A DNA stretch of 64,000 nt from Paradesertivirga sp036399495 (GCA_036399495.1 DASWMZ010000079.1:25715-89714), one strand, 5' to 3'. Counted from the first letter of the stretch, positions 19,181 to 28,867 are shown. Notes: generated from the letters alone by a model not told the origin. Program-made: numbers and translations.

Positions 19181-22100
19181 ATGAGTTCTCCTCTATTTAC
19201 TTTGCCACACGGGAAATATAAATTTTCTTTTTGCCAGACTTTTTATTTCCTTGTTGTAGCCTTTGTTTGTCCTTTAATTTCATGCAATCCTTTTAGCACA
19301 GACCCTCCTGCTTTATTTTCTCTCCTGGATTCAGATAAAACCGGTGTCGACTTCAATAATAAAATCACTGAAACTGGGAATTTAAACGCGATGAAGTTCG
19401 ACTACATATATAATGGTGGTGGAGTGGCAGCGGGAGATATAAACAACGACGGTCTTGAGGATTTGTTTTTTACCGGTAACATGGTTTCAGGAGAGCTATA
19501 CTTAAATAAAGGAGATCTTAAATTTGAAAAAATAACCAAGTCGGCAGGTTTAATCACGAGTAAATGGACAACCGGGGTGTCTATGATAGATATTAATAAC
19601 GATGGATGGTTAGATATTTATGTGTGTGTGGCCGGTCCAGCTAATCAAAGCGATCGCTCCAACCTTCTTTATATAAACAACAAAAATAAAACTTTCACAG
19701 AGTCAGCACATAAATATGGTTTAGCCGATACTGGTTATAGTACACATGCAGCATTCTTAGATTATGATTTAGATGGAGACCTTGATATGTATCTCCTTAC
19801 CAATGCAATTGAACAGTTTAACAGAAATCTTAAACGGCCAAAAGAAGTAACTGGCGCAGGCTTAAGTACCGACCGTTTATATCGAAATAATGGAAATAGT
19901 ACATTTACCAATGTATCAAAAGAAGCAGGCATAACAATAGAAGGTTATGGATTAGGGGTTTGTATTAGCGATATTAACAAGGATGGCTGGCCGGATATTT
20001 ATGTAGCCAACGACTTTGTAAGTAATGATCTGTTATGGATAAACAATGGTAACGGAACATTTACAAACCAGATTGGCACTATGCTCAAGCATCAAAGCTA
20101 TAATAGCATGGGTACCGATATTGCAGATTTGAATAACGATGGTTTTTCAGAAATAATGGTATTGGATATGTTGCCTGAAGATAATATGCGCCAAAAGACC
20201 ATGTTAATGCCTGCTAATTACGATAACTTTGGTATGAATTTAAAACTGAATTATGAGCCGCAATATATTCGTAACTCGCTTCAGTATAATAATGGTAATG
20301 GAACATTTAGTGAGATAGGGCAATTGGCTGGCGTTAGTAAAACTGATTGGAGCTGGGGCCCGTTATTCGCCGACTTTGACAATGACGGTTTCAGGGATAT
20401 ATTCATTACAAACGGATACAGACGAGATGTAACCAATCTGGACTTTGTCGCTGATACAGAACCTGCTTTTTTTGGTACTCCCGAAAACTTAAATGAACAG
20501 GCAGCAAAAACTTACGAACGCTTTAAAAAAGTTAAAGACGTCAAAATTCATAATTACCTGTATCAGAATAATCATGACCTCACTTTTACTGATAAATCTG
20601 AATCCTGGGGTTTAGATGAAGCCAGCTACTCTAATGGAGGGGTTTATGTTGATCTTGATAATGATGGTGATTTGGATTTAGCAATAAACAATATTGATGA
20701 CAAGGCTTTTATCTATCAAAATCATTCAGAGAAAACCGCGGCTAATCATTACTTGACAATCAAGTTCAAAGGGCCGGCATTGAATCCGTTTGGCCTTGGT
20801 GCATCTGTAAAATTAGAAACTCCTCACAATAATTTAGTTTATGAGCATTATACTCATAAAGGATATAAATCATCAGTAGATAGCAGGGCGCATTTTGGAT
20901 TAGGTAAAGACAGTTTAATAAAAAAGGTAGTGATCACCTGGCCGGATAAAAAGCAGCAAACACTCAGAAATATAAAGGCCAACCAAACTCTTCTAATCGA
21001 CTATAAGGCTGCAAGTCTGCCAACTATTACAACGCAGCCACAAAATGAGCCATTATTTAAAGAGGTTTCTAAAGAATATGATTTAAATTATATTCATCAG
21101 GAAACTGAATATAAAGATTTTGTTAACCAGGCGTTACTTCCCAGGAAGTATTCACAGGACGGTCCTGGCATGGCGGCGGGAGACGTTAATAATGACGGGT
21201 TGGAAGACTTTTATATTGGAGGGTCCACTGACCATCCCGGAACATTATTTATCCAGAAATCTAATGGAAAATTTCAAGGTAAACGCTTATTCGGCGAAAG
21301 AAAGCCTGAAGAAGATATGGGAGTACTTTTCTTGGATGCAGATGGGGATAAAGACTTGGACCTCTATATTGTAAGTGGAGGAAATGAGTATCCGGAAAAC
21401 CATTATTTATATCAAGATCGGATTTATAAAAATGATGGAAAAGGTAATTTTTCTTTGGATAAATTGGCTCTTCCAGTATTGCAAACAAGTGGCTCGTGTG
21501 TAATTGCAGCAGATTTTGATAAGGATAATGACCTGGACCTTTTTGTGGGCGGCAGAATGGTGCCATACAAATACCCCTTGCCTGCATCAAGTTACGTTCT
21601 TAGAAATGACAAAGGAAAATTTGTTGACGTCACAAATACAGTTGCCCCGGGATTGAAAAATATCGGTTTGGTAACAAGCGCTTTGTGGACAGACTTTAAT
21701 AACGACAATCAAATCGATCTGGTGGTGCTAGGGGAATGGATGCCCTTGACTTTCTTTGAAAACAATAAGGGCAAGTTGAGCAATATAACCGAAAAGACTA
21801 CTTTAAAAGATACAGAGGGTTGGTGGAACAGTATTGTTTCAGGAGACTTTGATACTGATGGCGATATTGACTACGTAGCTGGTAACCTAGGTCTGAATTC
21901 TAAATATAAGGCTTCAAAAGGCGAGCCTGTTTCAATCTATGCAAAGGATTACGATAAAAATGGTACGCTTGATCCGATTCTATGTCTTTATATACAGGGA
22001 AAGGAACATCCCACTCATCCTCGCGATGAACTTACTTTTCAAATTCCGGGACTGAGAAAACGGCTTTATAGCTACTCTTCTTATGGATCATCTACTTTTA

Positions 22101-22732
22101 GTGAGATTTTTTCTAAAGAGGAAGTGAAGGATGCGCACATAGTAAAAGCCAAAAAAATGACTTCGGTTTATATAGAGAACTTAGGTAATGGCAAGTTTAA
22201 AACAACCGACCTGCCTTTAAAGGCCCAGTTTTCGCCAATTTATGGCATGTTAGTACAAGATTACGACGGCGACAATTTACTAGATGTATTGTTTATTGGT
22301 AATTCGTATGCTACAGAAGTGCTAACAGGATGGTACGATGCGTCCATTGGGCTGTATCTAAAGGGCAATGGAAAAGGCGGTTTTACTCCAATGGATGTTA
22401 ACCAGAGTGGATTTATGGTGAACGACGACGGGAAGGCTATGATACAACTCACTTCTGCAAATGCAGAGCCGCTTGTAATAGCTAGTTCAAATAGCGGACC
22501 GCTGCGTGCGTTTAAAAGATCTTCTAATGAAAAATCAAAAGTCGTAAAATTGAACGCTGACGATTCTTACGCGATGATTGTTTTTAAAGATGGTAAGAAG
22601 CAACGGTTTGAATTCAGTTACGGGGGCGGATATCTCTCCCAGAGCTCCAGAGTATTAAATTTGCCAAAAGCTGTTTCAACTTTAACCATATATAATTTTC
22701 ATGGTAAGGGTCGAAATATTAATGTAAATTAG
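19181..22732 (+). CDS. FG-GAP/VCBS-repeat lipoprotein with ASPIC/UnbV domain (second large paralogue)
   Basis: 1183 residues from the ATG at 19181. The signal ends in lipobox LISC (about residue 35). The domain order matches the protein at 13674: FG-GAP blades (DINNDGLEDLFFTGN, DLDNDGDLDLAINN), an ASPIC/UnbV domain near residues 540-620 (AHFGLGKDSLIKKVVITWP), then a second propeller. It has an extra C-terminal piece of ~55 residues with FSYGGGYLSQSS, itself an UnbV-like signature, so the protein seems to carry a second, partial UnbV unit that the first paralogue lacks. It is probably a surface or periplasmic partner of the SusCD pair. Function is not known from family data. Confidence 0.85.
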   Translation: MSSPLFTLPHGKYKFSFCQTFYFLVVAFVCPLISCNPFSTDPPALFSLLDSDKTGVDFNNKITETGNLNAMKFDYIYNGGGVAAGDINNDGLEDLFFTGNMVSGELYLNKGDLKFEKITKSAGLITSKWTTGVSMIDINNDGWLDIYVCVAGPANQSDRSNLLYINNKNKTFTESAHKYGLADTGYSTHAAFLDYDLDGDLDMYLLTNAIEQFNRNLKRPKEVTGAGLSTDRLYRNNGNSTFTNVSKEAGITIEGYGLGVCISDINKDGWPDIYVANDFVSNDLLWINNGNGTFTNQIGTMLKHQSYNSMGTDIADLNNDGFSEIMVLDMLPEDNMRQKTMLMPANYDNFGMNLKLNYEPQYIRNSLQYNNGNGTFSEIGQLAGVSKTDWSWGPLFADFDNDGFRDIFITNGYRRDVTNLDFVADTEPAFFGTPENLNEQAAKTYERFKKVKDVKIHNYLYQNNHDLTFTDKSESWGLDEASYSNGGVYVDLDNDGDLDLAINNIDDKAFIYQNHSEKTAANHYLTIKFKGPALNPFGLGASVKLETPHNNLVYEHYTHKGYKSSVDSRAHFGLGKDSLIKKVVITWPDKKQQTLRNIKANQTLLIDYKAASLPTITTQPQNEPLFKEVSKEYDLNYIHQETEYKDFVNQALLPRKYSQDGPGMAAGDVNNDGLEDFYIGGSTDHPGTLFIQKSNGKFQGKRLFGERKPEEDMGVLFLDADGDKDLDLYIVSGGNEYPENHYLYQDRIYKNDGKGNFSLDKLALPVLQTSGSCVIAADFDKDNDLDLFVGGRMVPYKYPLPASSYVLRNDKGKFVDVTNTVAPGLKNIGLVTSALWTDFNNDNQIDLVVLGEWMPLTFFENNKGKLSNITEKTTLKDTEGWWNSIVSGDFDTDGDIDYVAGNLGLNSKYKASKGEPVSIYAKDYDKNGTLDPILCLYIQGKEHPTHPRDELTFQIPGLRKRLYSYSSYGSSTFSEIFSKEEVKDAHIVKAKKMTSVYIENLGNGKFKTTDLPLKAQFSPIYGMLVQDYDGDNLLDVLFIGNSYATEVLTGWYDASIGLYLKGNGKGGFTPMDVNQSGFMVNDDGKAMIQLTSANAEPLVIASSNSGPLRAFKRSSNEKSKVVKLNADDSYAMIVFKDGKKQRFEFSYGGGYLSQSSRVLNLPKAVSTLTIYNFHGKGRNINVN

Positions 22733-22833
22733 AGGCTAAATCTTAGATGAGTTTTGATTTAGCCAGTGTTTGACTTGTGTCAAGAATTTAATACAATAAA
22801 CAATATTTCTAATCCATTTTCGCTTTAATAGTG

Positions 22834-24192
22834 ATGAGACGAATATTCAATTTCTGCATTATAACCTTATTAATTTGCAGTGTTTTTTCATGTAAGAAAA
22901 GTGATTATGTGAAGGTGTTACACGACCCTTCCTTATATCGTAAAACAGTAAAAAAGCTCAATAATATCGTTCTGGAAAATAATTTTCCACCGATGATTGC
23001 TTCAAGAAATTATGCTTATGCTAATATTGCTGCGTATGAGGTTATTGCTGCCGGCGACTCCGCAAATTATACTTCCTTGGCCGGTCAGATTAAGCACCTT
23101 CCTCAGGTGCCAAAGCCAACAAGTAATCAGATTGATTATCACTTTGCATCATTATTAGCATTCTGTAAGGTGGGTAACGCCGTTACTTTTCCCGAAGGAA
23201 GCATGAATGAATATGTGGATGAGCTCAAAAAGACAGCTAAAGATTCAGGTATTCCTGATGAAGTTTTTGATGCATCTATAGTTTATGCTGATACAGTGGC
23301 GAAACACATTCTTAAATGGAGTAAAGGCGATAATTATTTACAAACGAGATCGGCAAGTAAATTTACTGTGAGAGATGAAGATGGAAGATGGATACCAACT
23401 CCTCCTATGTATGCACAGGCAATAGAGCCTCATTGGAGTGAAATTCGTCCGATGATTCTGGATTCTTCAGCTCAACTTAAATGCCCACCACCGCCCAAAT
23501 ATGACATAAAAAACCGCGATAGCGAGTTCTATAAAAATGTAATGGAGGTCAAACACATTGCAGATAGCCTTACTGATGAGCAGAAGCACATAGCAGATTT
23601 CTGGGATGATAATCCTTTTAAGATGAATGTAGTTGGGCATGTATCTTATGCTACAAAAAAGTTCTCTCCCGGTGGTCATTGGATGAATATTGTAGGAATT
23701 GCAACGGAGAAGAATAAAAACGATTTTAATTCTACAGTGAGTACTTATGCTGAGTCTGCCATAGCGTTATTTGATGGTTTTATAAGTTGCTGGTACATGA
23801 AATACAAAACTAATTACGTTCGTCCGGAAACGGTTATCACAAAACACATCAATCAGGACTGGCAACCTTATATTCAAACTCCACCTTTCCCAGAATATAC
23901 CAGCGGACATGCAGTTATCTCCGCAGCTACGGCAGAGGTGCTAACCGCCCGAATTGGTGATTCAATTCCCTTGAGAGATACTTCCGAAACCGAATTCGGT
24001 ATCCCCGAACGAACGTTTAAATCTTTTAGGATAGCAGCTGAGGAGGCTGGAATGTCGAGAGTGTTTGGCGGAATACATTATGCAAATTCTTGTAGAGAAG
24101 GTACCCGCCAAGGTAAGAAATTGGGTGAGTTAGTAGTAGGGCGGCTCGAATTGAAGAAAAGAAAAGCCAAACTTGCCTACACGAATAAATAG
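22834..24192 (+). CDS. Vanadium-dependent haloperoxidase-family (PAP2 superfamily) lipoprotein
   Basis: 452 residues from the ATG at 22834 (a GTG lies one codon earlier). The signal peptide has lipobox VFSC (Cys about residue 20). The vanadate/phosphate pocket of the PAP2/vanadium haloperoxidase family is visible. There is Lys-x6-Arg-Pro (KYKTNYVRP, near residue 330), YTSGH in the place of PSGH, and SRVFGGIH with the catalytic-type His near the C-terminus. Members either halogenate with peroxide using vanadate or act as acid phosphatases; the sequence alone does not decide. It sits 98 bases after the third VCBS gene and before a small membrane gene, so it belongs to the SusCD-VCBS island. Confidence 0.85.
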   Translation: MRRIFNFCIITLLICSVFSCKKSDYVKVLHDPSLYRKTVKKLNNIVLENNFPPMIASRNYAYANIAAYEVIAAGDSANYTSLAGQIKHLPQVPKPTSNQIDYHFASLLAFCKVGNAVTFPEGSMNEYVDELKKTAKDSGIPDEVFDASIVYADTVAKHILKWSKGDNYLQTRSASKFTVRDEDGRWIPTPPMYAQAIEPHWSEIRPMILDSSAQLKCPPPPKYDIKNRDSEFYKNVMEVKHIADSLTDEQKHIADFWDDNPFKMNVVGHVSYATKKFSPGGHWMNIVGIATEKNKNDFNSTVSTYAESAIALFDGFISCWYMKYKTNYVRPETVITKHINQDWQPYIQTPPFPEYTSGHAVISAATAEVLTARIGDSIPLRDTSETEFGIPERTFKSFRIAAEEAGMSRVFGGIHYANSCREGTRQGKKLGELVVGRLELKKRKAKLAYTNK

Positions 24193-24215
24193 TCTTAAAA
24201 GCTAACCAGCAAAAA

Positions 24216-24617
24216 ATGGTCAGAAATAGTCTTTTGATAAATACTGTGAATGCAGTATTTATCGTATTATTTGTAGCATCAGCTGCATTGCAATACAACG
24301 ATCCCGATCCTTATCTGTGGATGCCAATTTATTTGTATCCTGCAGTCCTATGTTATTTTGCAATTAACGGCAAGTATTATCCAAAGGCTTATCTTATCGG
24401 AATTGTTCTTTACCTTGCTTATGCTATTTTCCTATTCTTCAATACTGATGGCGTTTTGAGTTGGATTAATCAGCATAATGCAGAGAACCTTGCCCAGTCT
24501 ATGAAGGCGACTAAGCCATATATTGAAAGTGCTCGCGAGTTTTTTGGCCTGCTAATACTTGTCCTGTCTTTACTCTTCAATTTGATTTACGGGAAGTCTC
24601 GAACTAGACTGTCGTAA
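24216..24617 (+). CDS. Small TMEM220-family membrane protein
   Basis: 133 residues with four predicted membrane helices. The segment ASAALQYNDPDPYLWMPIY in helix 1-loop 1 is the hallmark of the transmembrane-220 family. The family has no established function. It is the last gene of the SusCD-VCBS-haloperoxidase island, 23 bases after the haloperoxidase-like gene and on the same strand, so it is likely cotranscribed with it. Confidence 0.75.
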   Translation: MVRNSLLINTVNAVFIVLFVASAALQYNDPDPYLWMPIYLYPAVLCYFAINGKYYPKAYLIGIVLYLAYAIFLFFNTDGVLSWINQHNAENLAQSMKATKPYIESAREFFGLLILVLSLLFNLIYGKSRTRLS

Positions 24618-24845
24618 AACCTAAAGTTGTTATACCATTTGTTATAAAACAAAGTGCAACAAGCACCTGTTTTAAAAGCTAGATTCTTGTACCTTACTTA
24701 ATCATCTTTTTGTTAACGAATTGGTGTTTTCGTCCTGATATGCGCTTTTTAACCGTTGAATTGCATAAGTATTCCGTAAGCTTAGGATGAATGTTAGCAA
24801 AATTTTGTTTTAATTTGAGACACCGACATATATTTAGAAACTCAG
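24618..24845. other. Gene-free spacer before the decayed dehydrogenase subunit
   Basis: About 230 AT-rich bases. The missing N-terminal half of the decayed subunit-3 gene should lie here, but I find no recognisable Tat signal or coding remnant, so that part appears deleted or eroded. Confidence 0.4.
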
Positions 24846-25203
24846 GTAGGAACCTACATGACCGTTATGGTAAAGGACTGTTATACTAAGGAAGATCAGA
24901 TAATATTTCTTAAGGGAGTTGAAAGTATAGATGAGGCCTGATAAGAAATTTGGAAAGAAATTTCTTGAATTTACTGCCGAACAACGAAAAGAACTGCTAA
25001 TTTCGTTGGATACAGAACAAAAAAGGTTAAAGCTAACAAAAAACCAGAAGACCCTAACCATTATTTCAGAATGATGAAGGAGTTACCCTTGTTGGATACA
25101 TCACCTCAGAGATTGGTGCCACAAAGCAGTGAGATATATTCCTGTTCCAGGAAAGTATGATGGATGTGTACCATATAAAGAAGGTGACAAAGCCTGGGCT
25201 TAA
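24846..25203 (+). pseudogene. Remnant of gluconate 2-dehydrogenase subunit 3 family gene
   Basis: Reading with frame changes restores the C-terminal part of the family. VGTYMTVMVKDCYTKEDQ is followed by KKFGKKFLEFTAEQRKELL, KKPEDPNHYFRMMKEL, GYITSEIGATK and VRYIPVPGKYDGCVPYKEGD, ending KAWA-stop at 25203. The frame breaks near 24939, 25020-25035, 25085 and 25127, and the Tat signal and roughly the first third are gone. Intact members are the small subunit of membrane FAD-dependent (GMC) sugar or glucoside 3-dehydrogenases. It lies 37 bases before the Gfo/Idh gene, just where the dehydrogenase genes normally sit; the GMC large subunit is absent. Confidence 0.85.
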
Positions 25204-25240
25204 TACTGATCAATATTTTTCACAAATAATCTAAATAAAA

Positions 25241-26407
25241 ATGAATAGAAAATTACGTATGGGAATGATCGGTGGAGGTAAAGATGCCTTCATTGGAGCA
25301 ATTCATCGGGTGGCTGCCAATATGGACGGCCTAATTGAACTGGTTTGCGGGGCTTTAAGTATTAATCCTGAAGTGGCTCAACAAAGCGGTATATCGCTTT
25401 TCCTTCCTCAGGAGAGAATTTACACAACCTTTGAAGAGATGATCGAAAAGGAAAGTAAATTACCTCAGGAGCAGAGAATGGACTTTGTTACTATTGTTAC
25501 ACCTAACTTTGCTCATTTTGCTCCGGCAATGATGGCACTTGACAAAGGGTTTCATGTTGTTATCGAAAAGCCTATTGCCCTCACCCTCGATGAGGCAAAG
25601 CAGTTGAAAGCCAAAGTTGAAGAAACGGGATTATTGCTGCTTCTTACTCATACTTATACCGGGTACCCAATGGTTAAGCAGGCTAAGCAAATGGTTAGTG
25701 ATGGCGTACTTGGAAAAATTAGAAAGGTATATGTTGAGTATCCCCAAGGATGGCTTAGCAGATTAAGTGAGCGTGAAGGAAATGCTCAGGCTGCATGGAG
25801 AACCGATCCTAAAAAATCAGGAAAAAGTGGATGCATGGGCGACATTGGTACACACGCTGCAAATCTAGCCGAATATGTAACAGGTTCCGAAATTACTAAG
25901 CTTTGTGCAGATTTGAACATCATGGTCGATGGACGTGCACTTGACGACGACGGAAACGTGTTATTGAAATTTGCTAACGGTTCTGCTGGAGTATTAATGG
26001 CCTCGCAAGTGGCTGCAGGTGAAGAAAATGCTTTAAAAATACGTGTTTATGGAGAGAATGGTGGCTTAGAATGGGCGCAGCAAGAGCCTAATACCCTTCT
26101 TTACAAATCACTCGATCAGCCTACCCAGATATTACGTGCAGGTTCAAATTATCCAAAGCAGCTATCGTCATACGCAACTCATAACTGCCGTACACCAGGA
26201 GGCCACCCAGAAGGCTATTTAGAAGCATTTGGTAATCTTTATAGAAATTTTGCTTTAACATTAGGTGCAAGAATAGATGGAACTACTCCGTCTAAGGAAG
26301 CTCTAGACTTTCCATCGGTGGATGAGGGAATAAGAGGGATGGCATTTATTGAAAATGTTGTAAAAAGCAGCCAAAGCGAAACAAAGTGGACACTATTTGA
26401 AGTTTAA
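25241..26407 (+). CDS. Gfo/Idh/MocA-family NAD(P)-dependent sugar oxidoreductase
   Basis: 388 residues. It has an N-terminal Rossmann domain with MGMIGGGKDAFIGAIHR, then the EKPIALTLDEA motif whose Lys is the conserved catalytic-type residue of the family. The C-terminal alpha/beta domain includes GCMGDIGTHAANL with the conserved His. There is no signal peptide, so it is cytoplasmic. In 3-keto-glycoside clusters such enzymes reduce 3-keto-glucose or related keto sugars, or oxidise C3 of glycosides. It is first of a five-gene run with 6-base spacing to the next gene. The exact substrate is inferred from context. Confidence 0.9.
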   Translation: MNRKLRMGMIGGGKDAFIGAIHRVAANMDGLIELVCGALSINPEVAQQSGISLFLPQERIYTTFEEMIEKESKLPQEQRMDFVTIVTPNFAHFAPAMMALDKGFHVVIEKPIALTLDEAKQLKAKVEETGLLLLLTHTYTGYPMVKQAKQMVSDGVLGKIRKVYVEYPQGWLSRLSEREGNAQAAWRTDPKKSGKSGCMGDIGTHAANLAEYVTGSEITKLCADLNIMVDGRALDDDGNVLLKFANGSAGVLMASQVAAGEENALKIRVYGENGGLEWAQQEPNTLLYKSLDQPTQILRAGSNYPKQLSSYATHNCRTPGGHPEGYLEAFGNLYRNFALTLGARIDGTTPSKEALDFPSVDEGIRGMAFIENVVKSSQSETKWTLFEV

Positions 26408-26413
26408 TCTGAT

Positions 26414-27466
26414 ATGAATACTATTAAAGGACCAGCAATATTTTTAGCCCAGTTTATGGGTACTGAAGCTCCGTTTAACTCTCTTGAGTCTATTTGTAAA
26501 TGGGCTAAAAGCTTAGGATTTGCAGGAGTTCAAATCCCTACCTGGGATAGCAGCTTTTTTAATCTTCAAAAAGCAGCCGAAAGCAAAACGTATGCCGACG
26601 AAATAAAAGGAATAGTAAACAATTGTGGGTTGGAAATTACCGAGCTTTCTACCCATTTACAAGGACAATTGGTTGCAGTAAATCCGGCATATGATACGTT
26701 GTTTGATGCATTTGCCCCCGATAACGTAAAAAACAATCCTAAAGCCCGCCAGGAATGGGCAGTTCAGCAGTTGAAATATGCAGCAAAAGCTTCACAAAAT
26801 TTAGGCTTAAATGCACATGCAACTTTTAGCGGAGCACTATTATGGCATACCGTTTATCCATGGCCCCAGCGTCCGGGAGGATTGGTTGAACAAGGGTTTA
26901 AAGAGTTAGCTAACAGATGGCTTCCGATCCTGAATTCTTTTGATGAAGCCGGAGTTGATGTATGTTACGAAATCCATCCGGGAGAAGATTTGCACGATGG
27001 GATAAGTTATGAAATGTTTCTTAAAGAGGTAAATAACCATTCAAGAGCATGCCTGCTTTATGATCCCTCACACTTTGTACTTCAATGTCTTGATTATCTT
27101 GAGTACATAGATATTTATCACGAGCGAATCAAAATGTTCCACGTTAAGGATGCGGAATTTAATTCTACCGGAAGACAAGGTGTTTACGGCGGGTATCAAA
27201 ACTGGGTAAACAGAGCCGGAAGATTCCGTTCTTTAGGAGATGGACAGGTAGATTTTAAGTCTATTTTCAGTAAGCTTACTGCCTACGACTTTAAAGGATG
27301 GGCCGTAATGGAGTGGGAATGTGCAATAAAGCATCCCGAAGTTGGCGCAAAAGAAGGTGCTGAATTTATTAAAAACAATATCATCCGGGTAACCGAAAAA
27401 GCTTTTGATGATTTTGCGGCCGCCGGAGACAGTACAGAATTTAATAAGCGATTGTTAGGAATATAA
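26414..27466 (+). CDS. Sugar phosphate isomerase/epimerase-family TIM-barrel protein (cytoplasmic)
   Basis: 350 residues with AP-endonuclease-2/xylose-isomerase-like TIM-barrel motifs. The metal-binding positions are visible as Glu in CYEIHPGED, Asp/His in LLYDPSHF, His in MFHVKDAEF and Glu in AVMEWECA. There is no signal peptide. It is 6 bases after the Gfo/Idh gene, so translationally coupled. Enzymes of this type in 3-keto-glycoside clusters act as epimerases/isomerases or C-O lyases on keto sugars; this is family knowledge and the reaction here is inference. Confidence 0.88.
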   Translation: MNTIKGPAIFLAQFMGTEAPFNSLESICKWAKSLGFAGVQIPTWDSSFFNLQKAAESKTYADEIKGIVNNCGLEITELSTHLQGQLVAVNPAYDTLFDAFAPDNVKNNPKARQEWAVQQLKYAAKASQNLGLNAHATFSGALLWHTVYPWPQRPGGLVEQGFKELANRWLPILNSFDEAGVDVCYEIHPGEDLHDGISYEMFLKEVNNHSRACLLYDPSHFVLQCLDYLEYIDIYHERIKMFHVKDAEFNSTGRQGVYGGYQNWVNRAGRFRSLGDGQVDFKSIFSKLTAYDFKGWAVMEWECAIKHPEVGAKEGAEFIKNNIIRVTEKAFDDFAAAGDSTEFNKRLLGI

Positions 27467-27570
27467 ACTAAAGGCATTCACTGTATGTTAAGCTTAAACT
27501 AAGTTTTTCTATATATGGCTTTAGGCCTTTGTGATTTTACTTTTATTTTTTGATTTACCTTAACACTACT

Positions 27571-28095
27571 ATGAAAAAGATATGTATGATAATGTGTGCA
27601 GCTGCATTTGTTACAGCTTGTGGAAATAATGCTAATAACTCCACCAGCACCACGGGTGATACAGTTGCAGCCACAGATCAAACTATTGCAGCACGCCAAA
27701 CCGAGGTAGACACCTCCTTAAATAATATCGGTACAGACCGTACTGTTGAGGGAGCTGAGGTAAGCTCTAACGCTACACCTGCTGCCAAGCCAAAAGAAGA
27801 GGCCACAAAAAAGTCCAAGCAGGCATCTGTGCCTAATGATAATCAGAAAGGAGCTAAATTAATTGCTGGCTCTGATTGTCTGGCATGCCATAAGGAGAAA
27901 GATAAGCTTGTTGGTCCTGCTTATGTTGAGGTAGCAAAGAAGTATAAAGATACTGAGGCTGATATCAACTATCTGGCGGGGAAAGTTATTAAAGGCGGCG
28001 CGGGTGTGTGGGGGCAGGTTCCTATGTCGCCACATCCGGCTCTCAGTGAAAGTGATGCCCGTGAGATGGTAAAGTATATTTTAAGCTTAAATTAA
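27571..28095 (+). CDS. Periplasmic mono-haem cytochrome c lipoprotein
   Basis: 174 residues from the ATG at 27571, because the residues encoded from 27550 would precede the signal. Lipobox VTAC gives a lipid-anchored Cys about residue 18. A Thr/Ala/Lys-rich linker to about residue 90 is followed by a class I cytochrome c domain with CLACHKE (Cys103, Cys106, His107) and axial Met in VPMSPHP. It is similar to the C-terminal domain of the propeller protein at 5579. In related clusters it accepts electrons from the GMC-type glucoside 3-dehydrogenase, whose genes are decayed here. It starts 104 bases after the isomerase gene and ends 2 bases before the DUF1080 gene. Confidence 0.87.
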   Translation: MKKICMIMCAAAFVTACGNNANNSTSTTGDTVAATDQTIAARQTEVDTSLNNIGTDRTVEGAEVSSNATPAAKPKEEATKKSKQASVPNDNQKGAKLIAGSDCLACHKEKDKLVGPAYVEVAKKYKDTEADINYLAGKVIKGGAGVWGQVPMSPHPALSESDAREMVKYILSLN

Positions 28096-28097
28096 AT

Positions 28098-28823
28098 ATG
28101 AAATATTCACTCGTATCGGTTCCTCTAGTTTCACTTGCATTTGGTTTTTTTATCTCTGCTTCACCAATAATCAAAAGCCAAACCCACCCCGCTGTAACTA
28201 ATGTCAAAAAGGGATGGATACCTCTCTTTGATGGTAAAACTACTTCCGGATGGCATAGCTATGGTAAAAGCTATGCTGGCGCTGCCTGGATAGTTGAAGA
28301 TGGGGCTTTGCATTTAAACATCTCACCTAACTTAGAAGGCGGAGATTTAGTCAGCAATGAAGAATTCTCCGATTTTCATTTAAAACTCGAATGGAAAATT
28401 GCTCCAGGGGGTAATAGCGGAGTAATGTTTTACGTGCATGAGGATAAGGAAAAATACGAATATACGTATTTTACCGGCCCGGAAATGCAGGTGTTAGATA
28501 ACGATAAACATCCTGATGCAAAAATTAATAAACATCGCGCGGGAGATTTATACGATTTAATTGCCTCCCGTAAGGAAGTAGTAAAACCCGTAGGTCAATG
28601 GAATCAGGCTGAGATTAAAAGCAAAAATGGGAAGCTTCAGTTTTTCCTTAACGGAACTAAAGTAGTTTCTACTGTTCTCTGGAATGATGACTGGAAAAAA
28701 TTGGTTTCCAGAAGCAAGTTCAACTCAATTCCTAGTTTTAGTATTTACAAAACGGGTAAAATATCACTTCAAGACCATGGAGATGAGGTTTGGTACAGGA
28801 ACATCATGATTAAAAGGCTATAA
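28098..28823 (+). CDS. Secreted DUF1080 3-keto-disaccharide hydrolase family protein
   Basis: 241 residues: a signal peptide (~1-24) and a single DUF1080 jelly roll. It starts WIPLFDGKTTSGWHSYG and includes FHLKLEWKIAPGGNSGVMFY, PEMQVLDND and AGDLYDLIAS, ending VWYRNIMIKRL. Characterised relatives hydrolyse the glycosidic bond of 3-keto-glycosides by an elimination-type route. The 2-base spacing to the cytochrome gene indicates one operon. This is the shorter, canonical form, compared with the 613-residue multidomain copy at 3729. Confidence 0.9.
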   Translation: MKYSLVSVPLVSLAFGFFISASPIIKSQTHPAVTNVKKGWIPLFDGKTTSGWHSYGKSYAGAAWIVEDGALHLNISPNLEGGDLVSNEEFSDFHLKLEWKIAPGGNSGVMFYVHEDKEKYEYTYFTGPEMQVLDNDKHPDAKINKHRAGDLYDLIASRKEVVKPVGQWNQAEIKSKNGKLQFFLNGTKVVSTVLWNDDWKKLVSRSKFNSIPSFSIYKTGKISLQDHGDEVWYRNIMIKRL

Positions 28824-28867
28824 AATTAATAACAGAAAGTCGTTGTAAATACTTATAAACTAACCCA

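Noticed and set aside
13674..22732. Repeated DNA units within the VCBS genes
   Set aside because: The repeats are protein-level Ca-binding loops; the underlying DNA is too diverged to be a tandem DNA repeat.
24834..25061. Minus-strand open frame across the subunit-3 remnant
   Set aside because: The plus strand gives long, clear family similarity in broken frames; the minus-strand frame is a shadow.
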